DNA of 64,000 nucleotides from Acinetobacter sp. CS-2 (GTDB taxonomy: Bacteria > Pseudomonadota > Gammaproteobacteria > Pseudomonadales > Moraxellaceae), in the NCBI RefSeq assembly GCF_016599715.1, contig NZ_CP067019.1, positions 1,178,001 to 1,242,000 of the forward strand, written 5' to 3'. Under the pieces are notes generated by a model, which made no database searches, had not been told where the DNA came from, and was given only the letters and a program-made list of their open reading frames with translations. The first letter of the stretch is position 1, and every line of letters begins with the position of its first letter. Position numbers and translations under genes: made by a program. This document shows positions 51,768 through 60,691 of this stretch, one piece after another.

Positions 51768-53021
51768 ATGGGTTATCAGAAGATCGTTGTTCCTGCGGAT
51801 GGTAGCAAAATTACCGTAAATGCAGACTTGTCACTCAATGTTCCAAACAATCCTATTATTCCTTTTATTGAAGGTGATGGTATTGGTGTAGATATTACAC
51901 CGGCCATGAAAGCAGTGGTTGATGCTGCAGTTCTAAAAGCTTACGCTGGTAAACGTTCGATCGAATGGATGGAAGTATACTGCGGCGAAAAAGCAGACAA
52001 AATCTACGGCACTTACATGCCGGAAGAAACCTTTGAAGCTCTTCGTGAATTTGTTGTTTCTATTAAAGGCCCGTTAACAACCCCGGTTGGCGGTGGTATC
52101 CGTTCTCTAAACGTTGCATTACGTCAGGAATTAGACCTGTACGTATGTGTACGTCCAGTGCGCTGGTTTGAAGGCGTACCTTCTCCGGTTCAACATCCTG
52201 AACTGACAGATATGGTGATTTTCCGTGAAAACTCTGAAGATATCTATGCGGGTATTGAATGGAAAGCAGATTCACCAGAAGCCAAAAAAATCATTCGATT
52301 CCTGAAAGAAGAAATGGGTGTGACAAAAATCCGTTTCGAAGAGAATTGCGGGATCGGGATTAAACCGGTATCTAAAGAAGGTACTCAGCGTCTGGTTCGT
52401 AAAGCGATCCAGTTTGCGATTGATAATGACAAGCCAAGCGTGACGCTGGTCCACAAAGGTAACATCATGAAGTACACCGAAGGTGCATTCAAGGAATGGG
52501 GCTATGAAGTTGCGCTTGAGCGTTTTGGTGGCAAACTTCTGGATGGTGGGCCATGGGTCAAAATCAGAAACCCTAAAACTGGTAAAGACATTATTATTAA
52601 AGATGTGATTGCGGATGCCTTCCTGCAACAAATCCTGATGCGTCCTGCTGATTACTCGGTGATTGCCACGCTGAACCTAAACGGTGACTACATCTCTGAT
52701 GCGCTTGCAGCCGAAGTGGGCGGTATAGGGATTGCGCCGGGTGCCAACATTGGGGGAGCCATACAGATGTATGAGGCGACTCACGGGACTGCTCCTAAAT
52801 ATGCCGGGCAAGACAAAGTCAATCCGGGTTCAATTATTCTTTCTGCTGAAATGATGCTACGTGACATGGGCTGGACTGAAGCGGCTGACTTGATCATCAA
52901 GGGTATTTCTGGTGCAATTGCCAATAAAACTGTGACTTATGATTTTGAACGCTTAATGCCGGACGCGACTTTGCTACGTTGTTCGGAATTTGGTCAAGCG
53001 GTCATTAACAACATGGAATAA
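51768..53021 (+). CDS. icd: NADP-dependent isocitrate dehydrogenase (homodimeric)
   Basis: A 417-aa TCA-cycle enzyme that oxidises isocitrate to 2-oxoglutarate with NADP. Typical of the E. coli type (416 aa): [37 protein letters not shown] with the substrate-site Ser, [27 protein letters not shown], the [25 protein letters not shown] region and [28 protein letters not shown]. The phosphorylatable Ser that AceK targets (in RENSED) is present. Acinetobacter also carries a monomeric isozyme elsewhere. Strong ribosome site AAAGGGAGAA. Confidence 0.96.
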   Translation: MGYQKIVVPADGSKITVNADLSLNVPNNPIIPFIEGDGIGVDITPAMKAVVDAAVLKAYAGKRSIEWMEVYCGEKADKIYGTYMPEETFEALREFVVSIKGPLTTPVGGGIRSLNVALRQELDLYVCVRPVRWFEGVPSPVQHPELTDMVIFRENSEDIYAGIEWKADSPEAKKIIRFLKEEMGVTKIRFEENCGIGIKPVSKEGTQRLVRKAIQFAIDNDKPSVTLVHKGNIMKYTEGAFKEWGYEVALERFGGKLLDGGPWVKIRNPKTGKDIIIKDVIADAFLQQILMRPADYSVIATLNLNGDYISDALAAEVGGIGIAPGANIGGAIQMYEATHGTAPKYAGQDKVNPGSIILSAEMMLRDMGWTEAADLIIKGISGAIANKTVTYDFERLMPDATLLRCSEFGQAVINNME

Positions 53022-53043
53022 GTCATTTGACCTGAATCTGTAT

Positions 53044-53075
53044 AAAAAAAACCTGCGCATATCGCGGGTTTTTTT
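53044..53075 (+). terminator. Terminator of icd
   Basis: AAAAAAACCTGCG / CGCGGGTTTTTTT hairpin, 23 nt behind the stop. Confidence 0.85.
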
Positions 53076-53227
53076 ATGGTTACGGCACACGATTTTTTAT
53101 AGATCAGGAGCGAAATTTATCATGCAATCTACACAATAGCATGAATAGTTAAGCGGTATGTTCTAGCATCGAACAAACGCGAGCAAGATAGTCAGTATGC
53201 GTCTTATTGCGACCGTTATGCTCATTT

Positions 53228-53291
53228 TGGGAGGTCAGCCCTGGTATCTGGTGGTACAGCAGGCATAGGTTATGCCATCTGCCTGAATTGA
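53228..53291 (+). pseudogene. Scrap of a short-chain dehydrogenase N-terminus
   Basis: One frame reads RSALVSGGTAGIGYAICLN then a stop, matching the SDR nucleotide-binding start (ALVTGGxxGIGxAI). There is no gene body on either side. Only about 20 codons remain, so this is a tentative relic. Confidence 0.4.
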
Positions 53292-53297
53292 AACAGG

Positions 53298-54488
53298 CTA
53301 TGCTGGCTTACTGGTTTTGAATTTAGCTGTACGAGTATGCCAGACCAGTTGTAATGTTCCCAATAATAAAACTATCGCAGCCAAGACAAACTGTTGATGA
53401 TAAGTCACGCTAAAATGTTGCAGGGTACTAAAACTTAATCCGCCAATCAGCTGCACAGATGCAAAGCATAGTGTGGCAATACTCCAGAGCTTTTTATATG
53501 CCAGACCATAGAGTTGCAGAATGGTATAGGAGGTTAAAAACACCACTGCCGGATTGAGCATGCCGGTAAAAAAGGAAGAGGCAAAAGTCAGCACTGGACT
53601 GGTGTTTAAGGTTGCAATAAAAATGGCCACTATATACAGACTGTAAAGAATTTTTAGGGCGAAAAAATTGCCAAATTTTCTTGCCAGTGAATAGGCAGCA
53701 AAAGCTCCTAAAGCACTGCCTAAGCCATACAGAATCCAGTTGAAATTGATCCAGAACAGGTTCAGACCCAGTTCATGGCTCAGGTAGTCAATCCAGAATA
53801 ATGAATGGGGAATATAGGCAAATGCACTGCAGGCATACACAACCAGCAAACTATAAAAGATTGTGTTGAGTGGAGTTTTAGATTGAGCCGGCACTTTTTG
53901 TGCAGACAGATGATGCTTAAATTGTTGCAGTAAAATACTTAAGCAGGCACAAATAATCAGCGCGAAACCACATAAAATCAGCCAGGCAGTCTGTATGGAA
54001 ATCTGGTCCAGATAAGGCAGGAACAGGGTCGCCAATAAAACCCCCAGACCAATTCCGCTAAAACCAATAAAATTGATTTTAAAACGGTCCTGAATCTCAC
54101 AGCATTGTGCCACCACACTCGGGGATAAAATCATCAGCAGGCCGCCACTGATTCCCGAAATTACACGCCAAAAAATATACCAGGCTTGCGGAAAACCGGA
54201 AAATGCACAGCACATTAAACTGAACATTCCGGCAATCGCGGCAATCTGAATATATAGGGTCATGCTTTTGTTTTGAGGCAGTCGCATGGCTGCAAAGGCA
54301 CCCATCAGATAACCGAGTAAGTTGGCACTACCTAAAAGACTGGCAAAACCTGTTGACCAATCAAACGCTTCACGCGTGCTGGGTAACAAGGCGGTATAGG
54401 AGAAACGTAAAATACCAATCCCCAAGCACATACTGAGGCATAAAAAAAGACTAAGCTTGATATTGGTTGAGGACATCCATGTACTCAC
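53298..54488 (-). CDS. YbfB/YjiJ-family MFS transporter
   Basis: A 396-aa inner-membrane carrier with twelve predicted helices. The N-terminus (KLSLFLCLSMCLGIGILRFSYTALLPSTREAFDWSTGFASLLGSANLLGYLMGAF) is typical of the YbfB/YjiJ subfamily, with GRFxYT-like GILRFSYTALLP in helix 1. A second signature GLGVLLATLFLP lies near residue 150. Substrate unknown. Single gene; it converges with icd, without an obvious terminator of its own. Confidence 0.85.
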   Translation of the reverse strand: MSTWMSSTNIKLSLFLCLSMCLGIGILRFSYTALLPSTREAFDWSTGFASLLGSANLLGYLMGAFAAMRLPQNKSMTLYIQIAAIAGMFSLMCCAFSGFPQAWYIFWRVISGISGGLLMILSPSVVAQCCEIQDRFKINFIGFSGIGLGVLLATLFLPYLDQISIQTAWLILCGFALIICACLSILLQQFKHHLSAQKVPAQSKTPLNTIFYSLLVVYACSAFAYIPHSLFWIDYLSHELGLNLFWINFNWILYGLGSALGAFAAYSLARKFGNFFALKILYSLYIVAIFIATLNTSPVLTFASSFFTGMLNPAVVFLTSYTILQLYGLAYKKLWSIATLCFASVQLIGGLSFSTLQHFSVTYHQQFVLAAIVLLLGTLQLVWHTRTAKFKTSKPA

Positions 54489-54703
54489 AGTATTTATTAT
54501 TCATTCATCATATAAATAGCATGTGTACCGAACAATAAACAGGATCAGAACAAATAAACACTATAAAAACATGCATGCATACGTGATTAAGTAATCTTTA
54601 AGAGTGGTTCTATAAAATTGGCCAAGATATAAATCTTTTATTTTGTAAATTGAGTTTTCTGAATAAAGGCATACAATTTTGCTTCTTTATTATACTTTGT
54701 GAA

Positions 54704-56683
54704 ATGATGAATTTCTCCTATCGTGCTGATATCGATGGCTTAAGGGCAATCGCCGTTTTATTGGTGATTTTTAACCATGTCGGATTATCTTTCTTTTCAG
54801 GAGGATATATTGGTGTGGATATCTTTTTTGTCATTTCAGGTTATTTAATTACCCTTATTTTAACCCACGATATTCAGTGCAAACGGTTTTCTATTGCACG
54901 GTTTTACAAGAAACGTGTGGTACGCCTGGCACCTGCTTATTTTACCGTACTCAGCGTTGTCAGTATTATTGCCTGGCAGGTGATGCTACCTGGGGATCTG
55001 ACGCAATATTTTGACAGTGTGATGTATGCCACTCTGCTCATGGCGAATATCTATATGCGCAATGAGGTGGGAGATTACTTCAGCCAGGATGCCGAAGGTA
55101 TTCCTTTATTGCATTTATGGTCGCTTGGGGTTGAAGAGCAGTTTTATATTTTCTGGCCGTTATTGTTGTTGCTGTTTGTTGGAAAGGTGTCGCGTAAATA
55201 TACCTGGGCCATCATCACGACATTAATCGTAACTTTACTGTTTTATGCCCAGCACACGTTAACGCAAAATGCAGAGAAGGCTTATTACAGTATGCCGGTC
55301 CGTGCCTTTGAGTTGCTGATTGGCGCATTAATTGGCTTCCTGCCCCAGCTCAAGCTGCCAAAAAAAATAGTGCAAAGTCTGGTTTGGATCAGTTTGATCG
55401 TTTTATTTGCGGCGGCAGTAAATTTTGATCAACAGACACCTTTTCCTGGCGCAATGGCACTGATCCCGTGTTTGGCAACTGCATTTATCATTTATCTCGG
55501 GCAATGTTCACCCTCAAGTAATGTGTTACTGAGCAATCGTTTAAGTACCTGGATAGGAAGAATTTCTTATCCCTTGTATTTATGGCACTGGCCGATTATC
55601 GTGTTATTCGGCATTTATATGCAGCCATTAAATGTCGAAAATCAGGTGGTGATTGTATTATTGTCCATCCTGTTGGCATTTTTAACCTATCAGCTCATCG
55701 AAAAACCCAGCAAACGTTTTGTGATGGCGGCGAATTACAAGGTGATCATTATTGGTTTTCTGGTGCCAGCCCTGAGTTTTATCGCCATTGCCAAGACCGT
55801 CAATATAAATCAGGGATTTCCAGACCGGTTTCCACATTCTGTTTATCTTAAACAGGAAGCACTCAACTCATTTGCGCATATCATCCGAAATAAATGTATG
55901 GATATTGAGGACCCGAAAGCTTTACCACAACAGGATGACTGTGTATTGGGCAAGCGGAAAACGGCTATCGATTTTTTGTTGATTGGTGATTCGCATGCCA
56001 ATGCTTATAGCGCAATGCTGGATGTCTGGGCCAAAGATGCCAATTTACGCGGTTATGATGTCACACAAAGTTCAACCTTCTATTTACCTGGAGTGCGGCG
56101 TTTTGAATCTAATTTTAATCGCTGGGAAGAGCTGAGCGAATTTAAATTAAGAAATGATGCGATTACTGCTCATCTTGCAAAAACACATTACCGCACCATT
56201 ATCTTGGCAGGTTCCTATGTGCCATATTTTGGTGATGAAGTGAAGCTGGAAGATGGTATACATCATTCCAATGCAGAGATATTTAAAACCGGTTTTATGA
56301 AAGCCTTGAAGATGGCCTATCAGTCCAGTGATCAGGTCATTCTGCTGAATGATGTCCCTCGGCTAGATAGAGATGGAGTGCCGGCAGATTGTAATCTTCG
56401 CAATGAAATTTTACATACCCATGCTCCATGTACTGTGTCCAGAAAAAATTATGAAGCACAGCTCATACAATTTAATCGAATTGTTGCCGAAGCAAAACTG
56501 AAATACCCTGACCTGAAAATCATTGACCCGACAGAGGTCATCTGTGATCAGCAGGCGTGTAAAATTATGATTAATGATGTGCCTTTATATCGAAATAAAG
56601 ACAGCAATCACATTAATAATCAGGGTTCACGGCAATTGGGTATTGAATATTTAAAACAGTATGGCAATCCGCTTAAAGACTAG
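54704..56683 (+). CDS. OafA/YrhL-type membrane acyltransferase with SGNH domain
   Basis: A 659-aa protein. ATG 54704 (MMNFSYRADIDGLRAIAVLLV) is chosen; the upstream TTG frame adds a doubtful leader. The first about 370 residues are an acyltransferase-3 membrane domain: YRADIDGLRAIAVLLVIFNHVG with the catalytic His, GGYIGVDIFFVISGYLIT, and GVEEQFYIFWPLLLL. The last about 280 residues are a periplasmic SGNH hydrolase-like domain: FLLIGDSHANAYSAML (Ser nucleophile block) and HINNQGSRQLG with the His. Together they O-acetylate a surface glycan such as capsule, LOS or peptidoglycan. It is alone, not in a polysaccharide cluster. Confidence 0.9.
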   Translation: MMNFSYRADIDGLRAIAVLLVIFNHVGLSFFSGGYIGVDIFFVISGYLITLILTHDIQCKRFSIARFYKKRVVRLAPAYFTVLSVVSIIAWQVMLPGDLTQYFDSVMYATLLMANIYMRNEVGDYFSQDAEGIPLLHLWSLGVEEQFYIFWPLLLLLFVGKVSRKYTWAIITTLIVTLLFYAQHTLTQNAEKAYYSMPVRAFELLIGALIGFLPQLKLPKKIVQSLVWISLIVLFAAAVNFDQQTPFPGAMALIPCLATAFIIYLGQCSPSSNVLLSNRLSTWIGRISYPLYLWHWPIIVLFGIYMQPLNVENQVVIVLLSILLAFLTYQLIEKPSKRFVMAANYKVIIIGFLVPALSFIAIAKTVNINQGFPDRFPHSVYLKQEALNSFAHIIRNKCMDIEDPKALPQQDDCVLGKRKTAIDFLLIGDSHANAYSAMLDVWAKDANLRGYDVTQSSTFYLPGVRRFESNFNRWEELSEFKLRNDAITAHLAKTHYRTIILAGSYVPYFGDEVKLEDGIHHSNAEIFKTGFMKALKMAYQSSDQVILLNDVPRLDRDGVPADCNLRNEILHTHAPCTVSRKNYEAQLIQFNRIVAEAKLKYPDLKIIDPTEVICDQQACKIMINDVPLYRNKDSNHINNQGSRQLGIEYLKQYGNPLKD

Positions 56684-56700
56684 CAATGAATTGCAGTCAT

Positions 56701-56732
56701 AAAAAAACCGCGCTATATAGCGCGGTTTTTTT
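56701..56732. terminator. Bidirectional terminator between convergent genes
   Basis: AAAAAAACCGCGC (56701-56713) and GCGCGGTTTTTTT (56720-56732), perfect 13-bp stem with T runs on both strands; serves the acyltransferase gene (+) and alaA (-). Confidence 0.9.
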
Positions 56733-56753
56733 GCGATTTCAGAAATCAGGACA

Positions 56754-58184
56754 TTAGCGCATTTTTGACAGGAAGCGACCTAAACGGGTAATCGCTTCAC
56801 GTAATTCATTTTCGGCAGGCAAGAACACCACACGGAAATGGTCTGGAGTCGGCCAGTTAAAACCGGTTCCTTGAACCAGTAACACTTTTTCCGCACGCAA
56901 TAAGTCGAGCATGAATTTTTCATCATCCTCAATTGGGTAAATTTCCGGATCCAGTTTAGGAAAACAGTACATGGCACCTTCCGGTTTTACGCAAGAGACA
57001 CCCGGAATGTCATTTAGCATTTCCCAGGCAATATTGCGTTGCTCATATAAACGGCCACCCGGACGGATCAGGTCATTAATCGACTGATAACCGCCTAAAG
57101 CAGTTTGAATGGCATATTGCGCCTGATGGTTGGCACAGAGGCGCATCGATGCCAACATGTCCAATCCTTCAATATAGTCTAAGGCACGTGATTTATCACC
57201 AGTAATGGCCATCCAGCCTGAACGGAAACCTGCAATACGATACGCTTTAGACAGACCATTAAACGAGATGCAGAGCTGGTCACCAGCAAGCGCAGCAACA
57301 GCAACATGCTCAATACCATCGTAAATAATTTTGTCGTAAATTTCGTCAGCAAACAAAATCAGGTCATATTTTTTTGCCAGATCAACAATTTGTTGCAATA
57401 CATGACGTGGATATACTGCACCAGTCGGGTTGTTTGGATTGATAATCACAATACCACGGGTATTTGGTGTGATTTTACTTTCCATATCCGCAATGTCTGG
57501 ATACCAGAAGTTTTCTTCATCACATTTATAATGAATTGCAGTACCCCCAGACAGGTTTACGGCAGCTGTCCATAATGGATAATCCGGCATTGGCACCAGC
57601 ATTTCATCGCCGTCATCCAGCAAGCCCTGCATCGCCATTACGATCAGTTCAGACACCCCATTACCTACATACACGTCATTCACATGCATGTTGAGAATGC
57701 CTTTTTGCTGGTAATACTGACAGATTGCCTTACGCGCAGGGAAAATCCCTTTTGAATCGGTATAACCTACCGCATTGGGCAGGTTTAAAGCCACATCATT
57801 AATAATTTCTTGCGGCGCTTCGAAACCGAATGGGGCAGGGTTACCGATATTCAGTTTAATAATCTTATGCCCTGCTTCTTCCATTTCGTTGGCCGCTCGT
57901 AACACAGGTCCGCGAATGTCGTAGCATACATGCTCGAGCTTAGACGATTTTTTAATTTCGCGTGGGGTGTGGAAAGTGTTCGACATTTTTATGTTCTCGG
58001 AAAGAGTGGAGGTCACTTTTGCATAACGGTATAAATAGCTTTTAAATGTCTCGGTTGTTACCAGATCGAGATGATGTTCATCTCTGAGTAAAGCAACAAT
58101 TTTTTCATGCGTAAAACCTGTCTGTTGATATTGTTTAATCACAGGCAGCAGATTTTTAAAAATTACGCTCTTTTTCTGCGACAT
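56754..58184 (-). CDS. alaA: Alanine aminotransferase AlaA with an extra N-terminal domain
   Basis: A 476-aa PLP aminotransferase. From residue 67 on it follows E. coli AlaA: EIKKSSKLEHVCYDIRGPVL, KLNIGNPAPFGFEAPQEI, YVGNGVSELIVMAMQGLLDDGDEML, NPNNPTGAVY, and PLP-lysine FNGLSKAYRIAGFRSGW. It makes alanine from pyruvate and glutamate. The extra about 66 residues (SVIFKNLLPVIKQYQQTGFT, then IVALLRDEHHLDLVTTETFK and SYLYRYAKV) look like a small helix-turn-helix of the type seen in plasmid TraK-like proteins. Translation from the long start is plausible (AGGATT upstream of ATG 58184), though a second start at 57986 would give a normal AlaA. Confidence 0.88.
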   Translation of the reverse strand: MSQKKSVIFKNLLPVIKQYQQTGFTHEKIVALLRDEHHLDLVTTETFKSYLYRYAKVTSTLSENIKMSNTFHTPREIKKSSKLEHVCYDIRGPVLRAANEMEEAGHKIIKLNIGNPAPFGFEAPQEIINDVALNLPNAVGYTDSKGIFPARKAICQYYQQKGILNMHVNDVYVGNGVSELIVMAMQGLLDDGDEMLVPMPDYPLWTAAVNLSGGTAIHYKCDEENFWYPDIADMESKITPNTRGIVIINPNNPTGAVYPRHVLQQIVDLAKKYDLILFADEIYDKIIYDGIEHVAVAALAGDQLCISFNGLSKAYRIAGFRSGWMAITGDKSRALDYIEGLDMLASMRLCANHQAQYAIQTALGGYQSINDLIRPGGRLYEQRNIAWEMLNDIPGVSCVKPEGAMYCFPKLDPEIYPIEDDEKFMLDLLRAEKVLLVQGTGFNWPTPDHFRVVFLPAENELREAITRLGRFLSKMR

Positions 58185-58412
58185 TTTTTAATCCTGAGCA
58201 AGAGTAGGATTAAGCCTAACACTAAATTTGCTTACAAAAAAGCATTTAATTTTCAGAATTGCTTACCATAATTTTATATTTGCTTACTTTTTGCTTTTTG
58301 AATCATTATATTGATTTTGTAAATTGTTGAATAAAGACTAGAAATTTAAGATTGAATGACGTAAATATACGATTATCCTATTTTAAATAGCACGATATAA
58401 AGGGACGTCATC

Positions 58413-58832
58413 ATGGGAAAACTCAATAAAACAGAAAGAGAATGGCAAAGAGAGTTATCACCAGACGAGTTTCGCATTACGCGACAAAAGGGGACGGAGC
58501 CAGCATTTACCGGTAAGTATTGGAATACCAAGCAGGCAGGGACTTATCTTTGCCGTTGCTGTGGGACAGAATTATTCTCTTCCGAAACTAAATATGACAG
58601 TGGTAGTGGCTGGCCAAGTTTTTATCGCCCTGTAAATAGTTCGGTCATTGAAGAACATCAGGATTCGACGCATGGTATGGTCAGAACTGAAATTGTTTGC
58701 CATCATTGTGGCGCACATTTAGGCCATGTTTTTGAGGACGGTCCACAACCTACAGGATTGCGCTATTGCGTAAATTCAGCTTCTTTAGAATTAAAAACAC
58801 AAGAAAAAAGTGACGAGGAAACCTATCCATGA
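58413..58832 (+). CDS. msrB: Peptide-methionine (R)-S-oxide reductase
   Basis: A 139-aa MsrB that repairs methionine R-sulfoxide in proteins with thioredoxin. Zinc cysteines are in [10 protein letters not shown] (CxxC) and [13 protein letters not shown] (CxxC). The catalytic Cys is in [11 protein letters not shown] (about residue 118). The [16 protein letters not shown] [15 protein letters not shown] segment is the substrate site. No signal peptide, so cytoplasmic. The stop overlaps the next start (ATGA), so it is co-translated with the peroxidase gene. Confidence 0.94.
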   Translation: MGKLNKTEREWQRELSPDEFRITRQKGTEPAFTGKYWNTKQAGTYLCRCCGTELFSSETKYDSGSGWPSFYRPVNSSVIEEHQDSTHGMVRTEIVCHHCGAHLGHVFEDGPQPTGLRYCVNSASLELKTQEKSDEETYP

Positions 58833-59311
58833 CCAACATTTATCAGTTTGAGGCTGAGTTGTTAGATGGAAAAAATAAATCATTTGCCGATTATCAAGGT
58901 AAAGTTTTATTAATTGTAAATACCGCAAGTAAATGCGGTTTTACTCCCCAGTTTGCAGGTCTTGAAAAGTTGTATGAAAAATACAAGGATCAGGGATTTG
59001 AGGTATTGGGCTTTCCCTGTAACCAGTTTGGTGGGCAAGATCCGGGTTCCAATGAACAGATTGGTGCATTCTGCCAAAAAAATTACGGCGTGAGTTTCCC
59101 GATGTTTGCCAAAGTGGATGTAAAAGGGCCTGAAGCCCATATTTTATTCCGCTATTTGACCAATAACAGCAAGGGAATTTTAGGCAATGGCATTAAATGG
59201 AATTTTACCAAATTCTTGATTGGCAAAGATGGCAAGGTGCTCAATCGTTTTGCACCCACCACTAAACCTGAAGAGCTGGAAAGTGAAATTGAAGCAGCTT
59301 TAGCGCAGTAA
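58829..59311 (+). CDS. Glutathione peroxidase-family thiol peroxidase
   Basis: A 160-aa peroxidase of the GPx/BtuE family. The peroxidatic Cys is in [22 protein letters not shown] (about residue 36), followed by the [18 protein letters not shown] motif with the Gln and the resolving Cys region, and [25 protein letters not shown] with the Trp and Asn of the active site. It reduces organic peroxides, most likely with thioredoxin. It overlaps msrB by 4 nt, so the two form an oxidative-damage operon. Confidence 0.93.
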   Translation: MTNIYQFEAELLDGKNKSFADYQGKVLLIVNTASKCGFTPQFAGLEKLYEKYKDQGFEVLGFPCNQFGGQDPGSNEQIGAFCQKNYGVSFPMFAKVDVKGPEAHILFRYLTNNSKGILGNGIKWNFTKFLIGKDGKVLNRFAPTTKPEELESEIEAALAQ

Positions 59312-59334
59312 GCTGGAATAATAGAAAATAAATA

Positions 59335-59366
59335 AAATAGGGCGATTCATGAATCGCCCTATTTTA
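59335..59366 (+). terminator. Terminator of the msrB-peroxidase operon
   Basis: AAAATAGGGCGATTC (59335-59349) and GAATCGCCCTATTTT (59351-59365); near-perfect long stem and T-rich tail. Confidence 0.85.
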
Positions 59367-59441
59367 TTTTACAGGCTTAGAAATCTATTTCATTTTCACA
59401 AATGCAATCAACAGGTCATTTAATCCATACACTATAAGCCA

Positions 59442-59469
59442 ATCATCCACTGGTGAAACAGTGGATGAT
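59442..59469. repeat. 11-bp perfect hairpin downstream of dapC
   Basis: ATCATCCACTG (59442-59452) and CAGTGGATGAT (59459-59469). It lies 28 nt after the dapC stop on the minus strand but has no T run, so it may be an RNA 3' stabiliser rather than a terminator. Confidence 0.5.
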
Positions 59470-59496
59470 GCTTGATCTTATTGTCTCTTTAATTCA

Positions 59497-60666
59497 TTAA
59501 AGAATGGCTTTAAGACGCTGAATGGCTTGTTCACATTGTGCGATATCGGCGACCAATGCCATACGGACATGATTTTCACCCGGATTGCCTTGTTCGGTAT
59601 CACGTGACAGATAACGGCCAGGCAGGACTTTAATATGGGCTTTTTCCATCAGCATTTTGGCAAAAGTTTCATCATTGTCTACTTTTAACCAGTAATAGAA
59701 ACCTGCATCCGGTTTTTTCAGTGGCAGTAAATGTCCCAGTTCATTTTGAAATAATTCAAATTTGGCACGGTATAACTTACGGTTTTCTTCTACATGCACT
59801 TCATCATCCCATGCCGCGATTGACGCCAGCTGGTGCTGAACCGGCATGGCAGCACCATGATAGGTACGGTATTGTAAATATGGTTTCAGTAAAGTGGCAT
59901 CACCGGCAACAAAGCCGGAACGCATACCCGGCAGGTTTGAACGCTTAGACAGGGAGTGGAACACCACACAGTTTTTGTAATCATCACGGCCGATTTCAGC
60001 ACAGACTTCAAGCAAGCCTACTGGTGCCTCATCAAACCAGAGTTCTGAATAGCATTCATCTGAGGCAATGACAAAATTGTACTGGTCTGAAATTGCGATC
60101 AGTTTTTTAAATTGCTCTTTTGACAATACTGCACCAGTCGGGTTGCCTGGGGTACAGACAAATAGCAATGCAGTTTTTTCCCACACTTCTGCAGGAACCG
60201 CATCAAAATCACCCAGATAGTTATTTTCTTCTGTGCAATTAATGAAGTAAGGTTTGGCACCCGCAAGCAAGGTTGCACCTTCATAAATTTGATAGAAAGG
60301 ATTTGGCATCACCACATAAGGGGTATCTTCACGGTTCACTAAAGCCTGAACAAAAGAAAAAATGGCTTCACGAGTTCCAGAAACTGGCAATACATTGCTC
60401 TCTGCACTGATGCTATTGAGCTTGAAGCGACGTGTGAGCCAGTTGGCAATGCTTTGACGTAATTCAGGTAAGCCTTTGCTGTTCGGGTAAGTCGATAAAT
60501 GCTGGAAGTTGTCAATAATGGCCTGTTTTACAAACTCGGGTGCCGGATGCTTTGGCTCACCAATTGATAAGGCAATAAGGGGTAAATCTGCAGTTTGGAT
60601 ATCCTGAAAAAGCTTATTTAACTTTTCAAAAGGATAAGGATGCAATAATGACAAACTTGAGTTCAT
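59497..60666 (-). CDS. dapC: Succinyldiaminopimelate transaminase
   Basis: A 389-aa class-I PLP aminotransferase of the DapC type for lysine and meso-DAP synthesis. Start MNSSLSLLHPYPFEKLNKLF. Key motifs: IALSIGEPKHPAPEFVKQAI (about residue 32), VLPVSGTREAIFSFVQALVN, CTPGNPTGAVLSKEQ, ASDECYSELWF and the PLP lysine in HSLSKRSNLPGMRSGFVAG (about residue 237). The location 25 nt downstream of glnD on the same strand is the usual glnD-dapC pairing in gammaproteobacteria and supports the name over other class-I aminotransferases. Confidence 0.9.
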   Translation of the reverse strand: MNSSLSLLHPYPFEKLNKLFQDIQTADLPLIALSIGEPKHPAPEFVKQAIIDNFQHLSTYPNSKGLPELRQSIANWLTRRFKLNSISAESNVLPVSGTREAIFSFVQALVNREDTPYVVMPNPFYQIYEGATLLAGAKPYFINCTEENNYLGDFDAVPAEVWEKTALLFVCTPGNPTGAVLSKEQFKKLIAISDQYNFVIASDECYSELWFDEAPVGLLEVCAEIGRDDYKNCVVFHSLSKRSNLPGMRSGFVAGDATLLKPYLQYRTYHGAAMPVQHQLASIAAWDDEVHVEENRKLYRAKFELFQNELGHLLPLKKPDAGFYYWLKVDNDETFAKMLMEKAHIKVLPGRYLSRDTEQGNPGENHVRMALVADIAQCEQAIQRLKAIL

Positions 60667-60691
60667 GAAATCGATACCGCGTAAATTTAAG

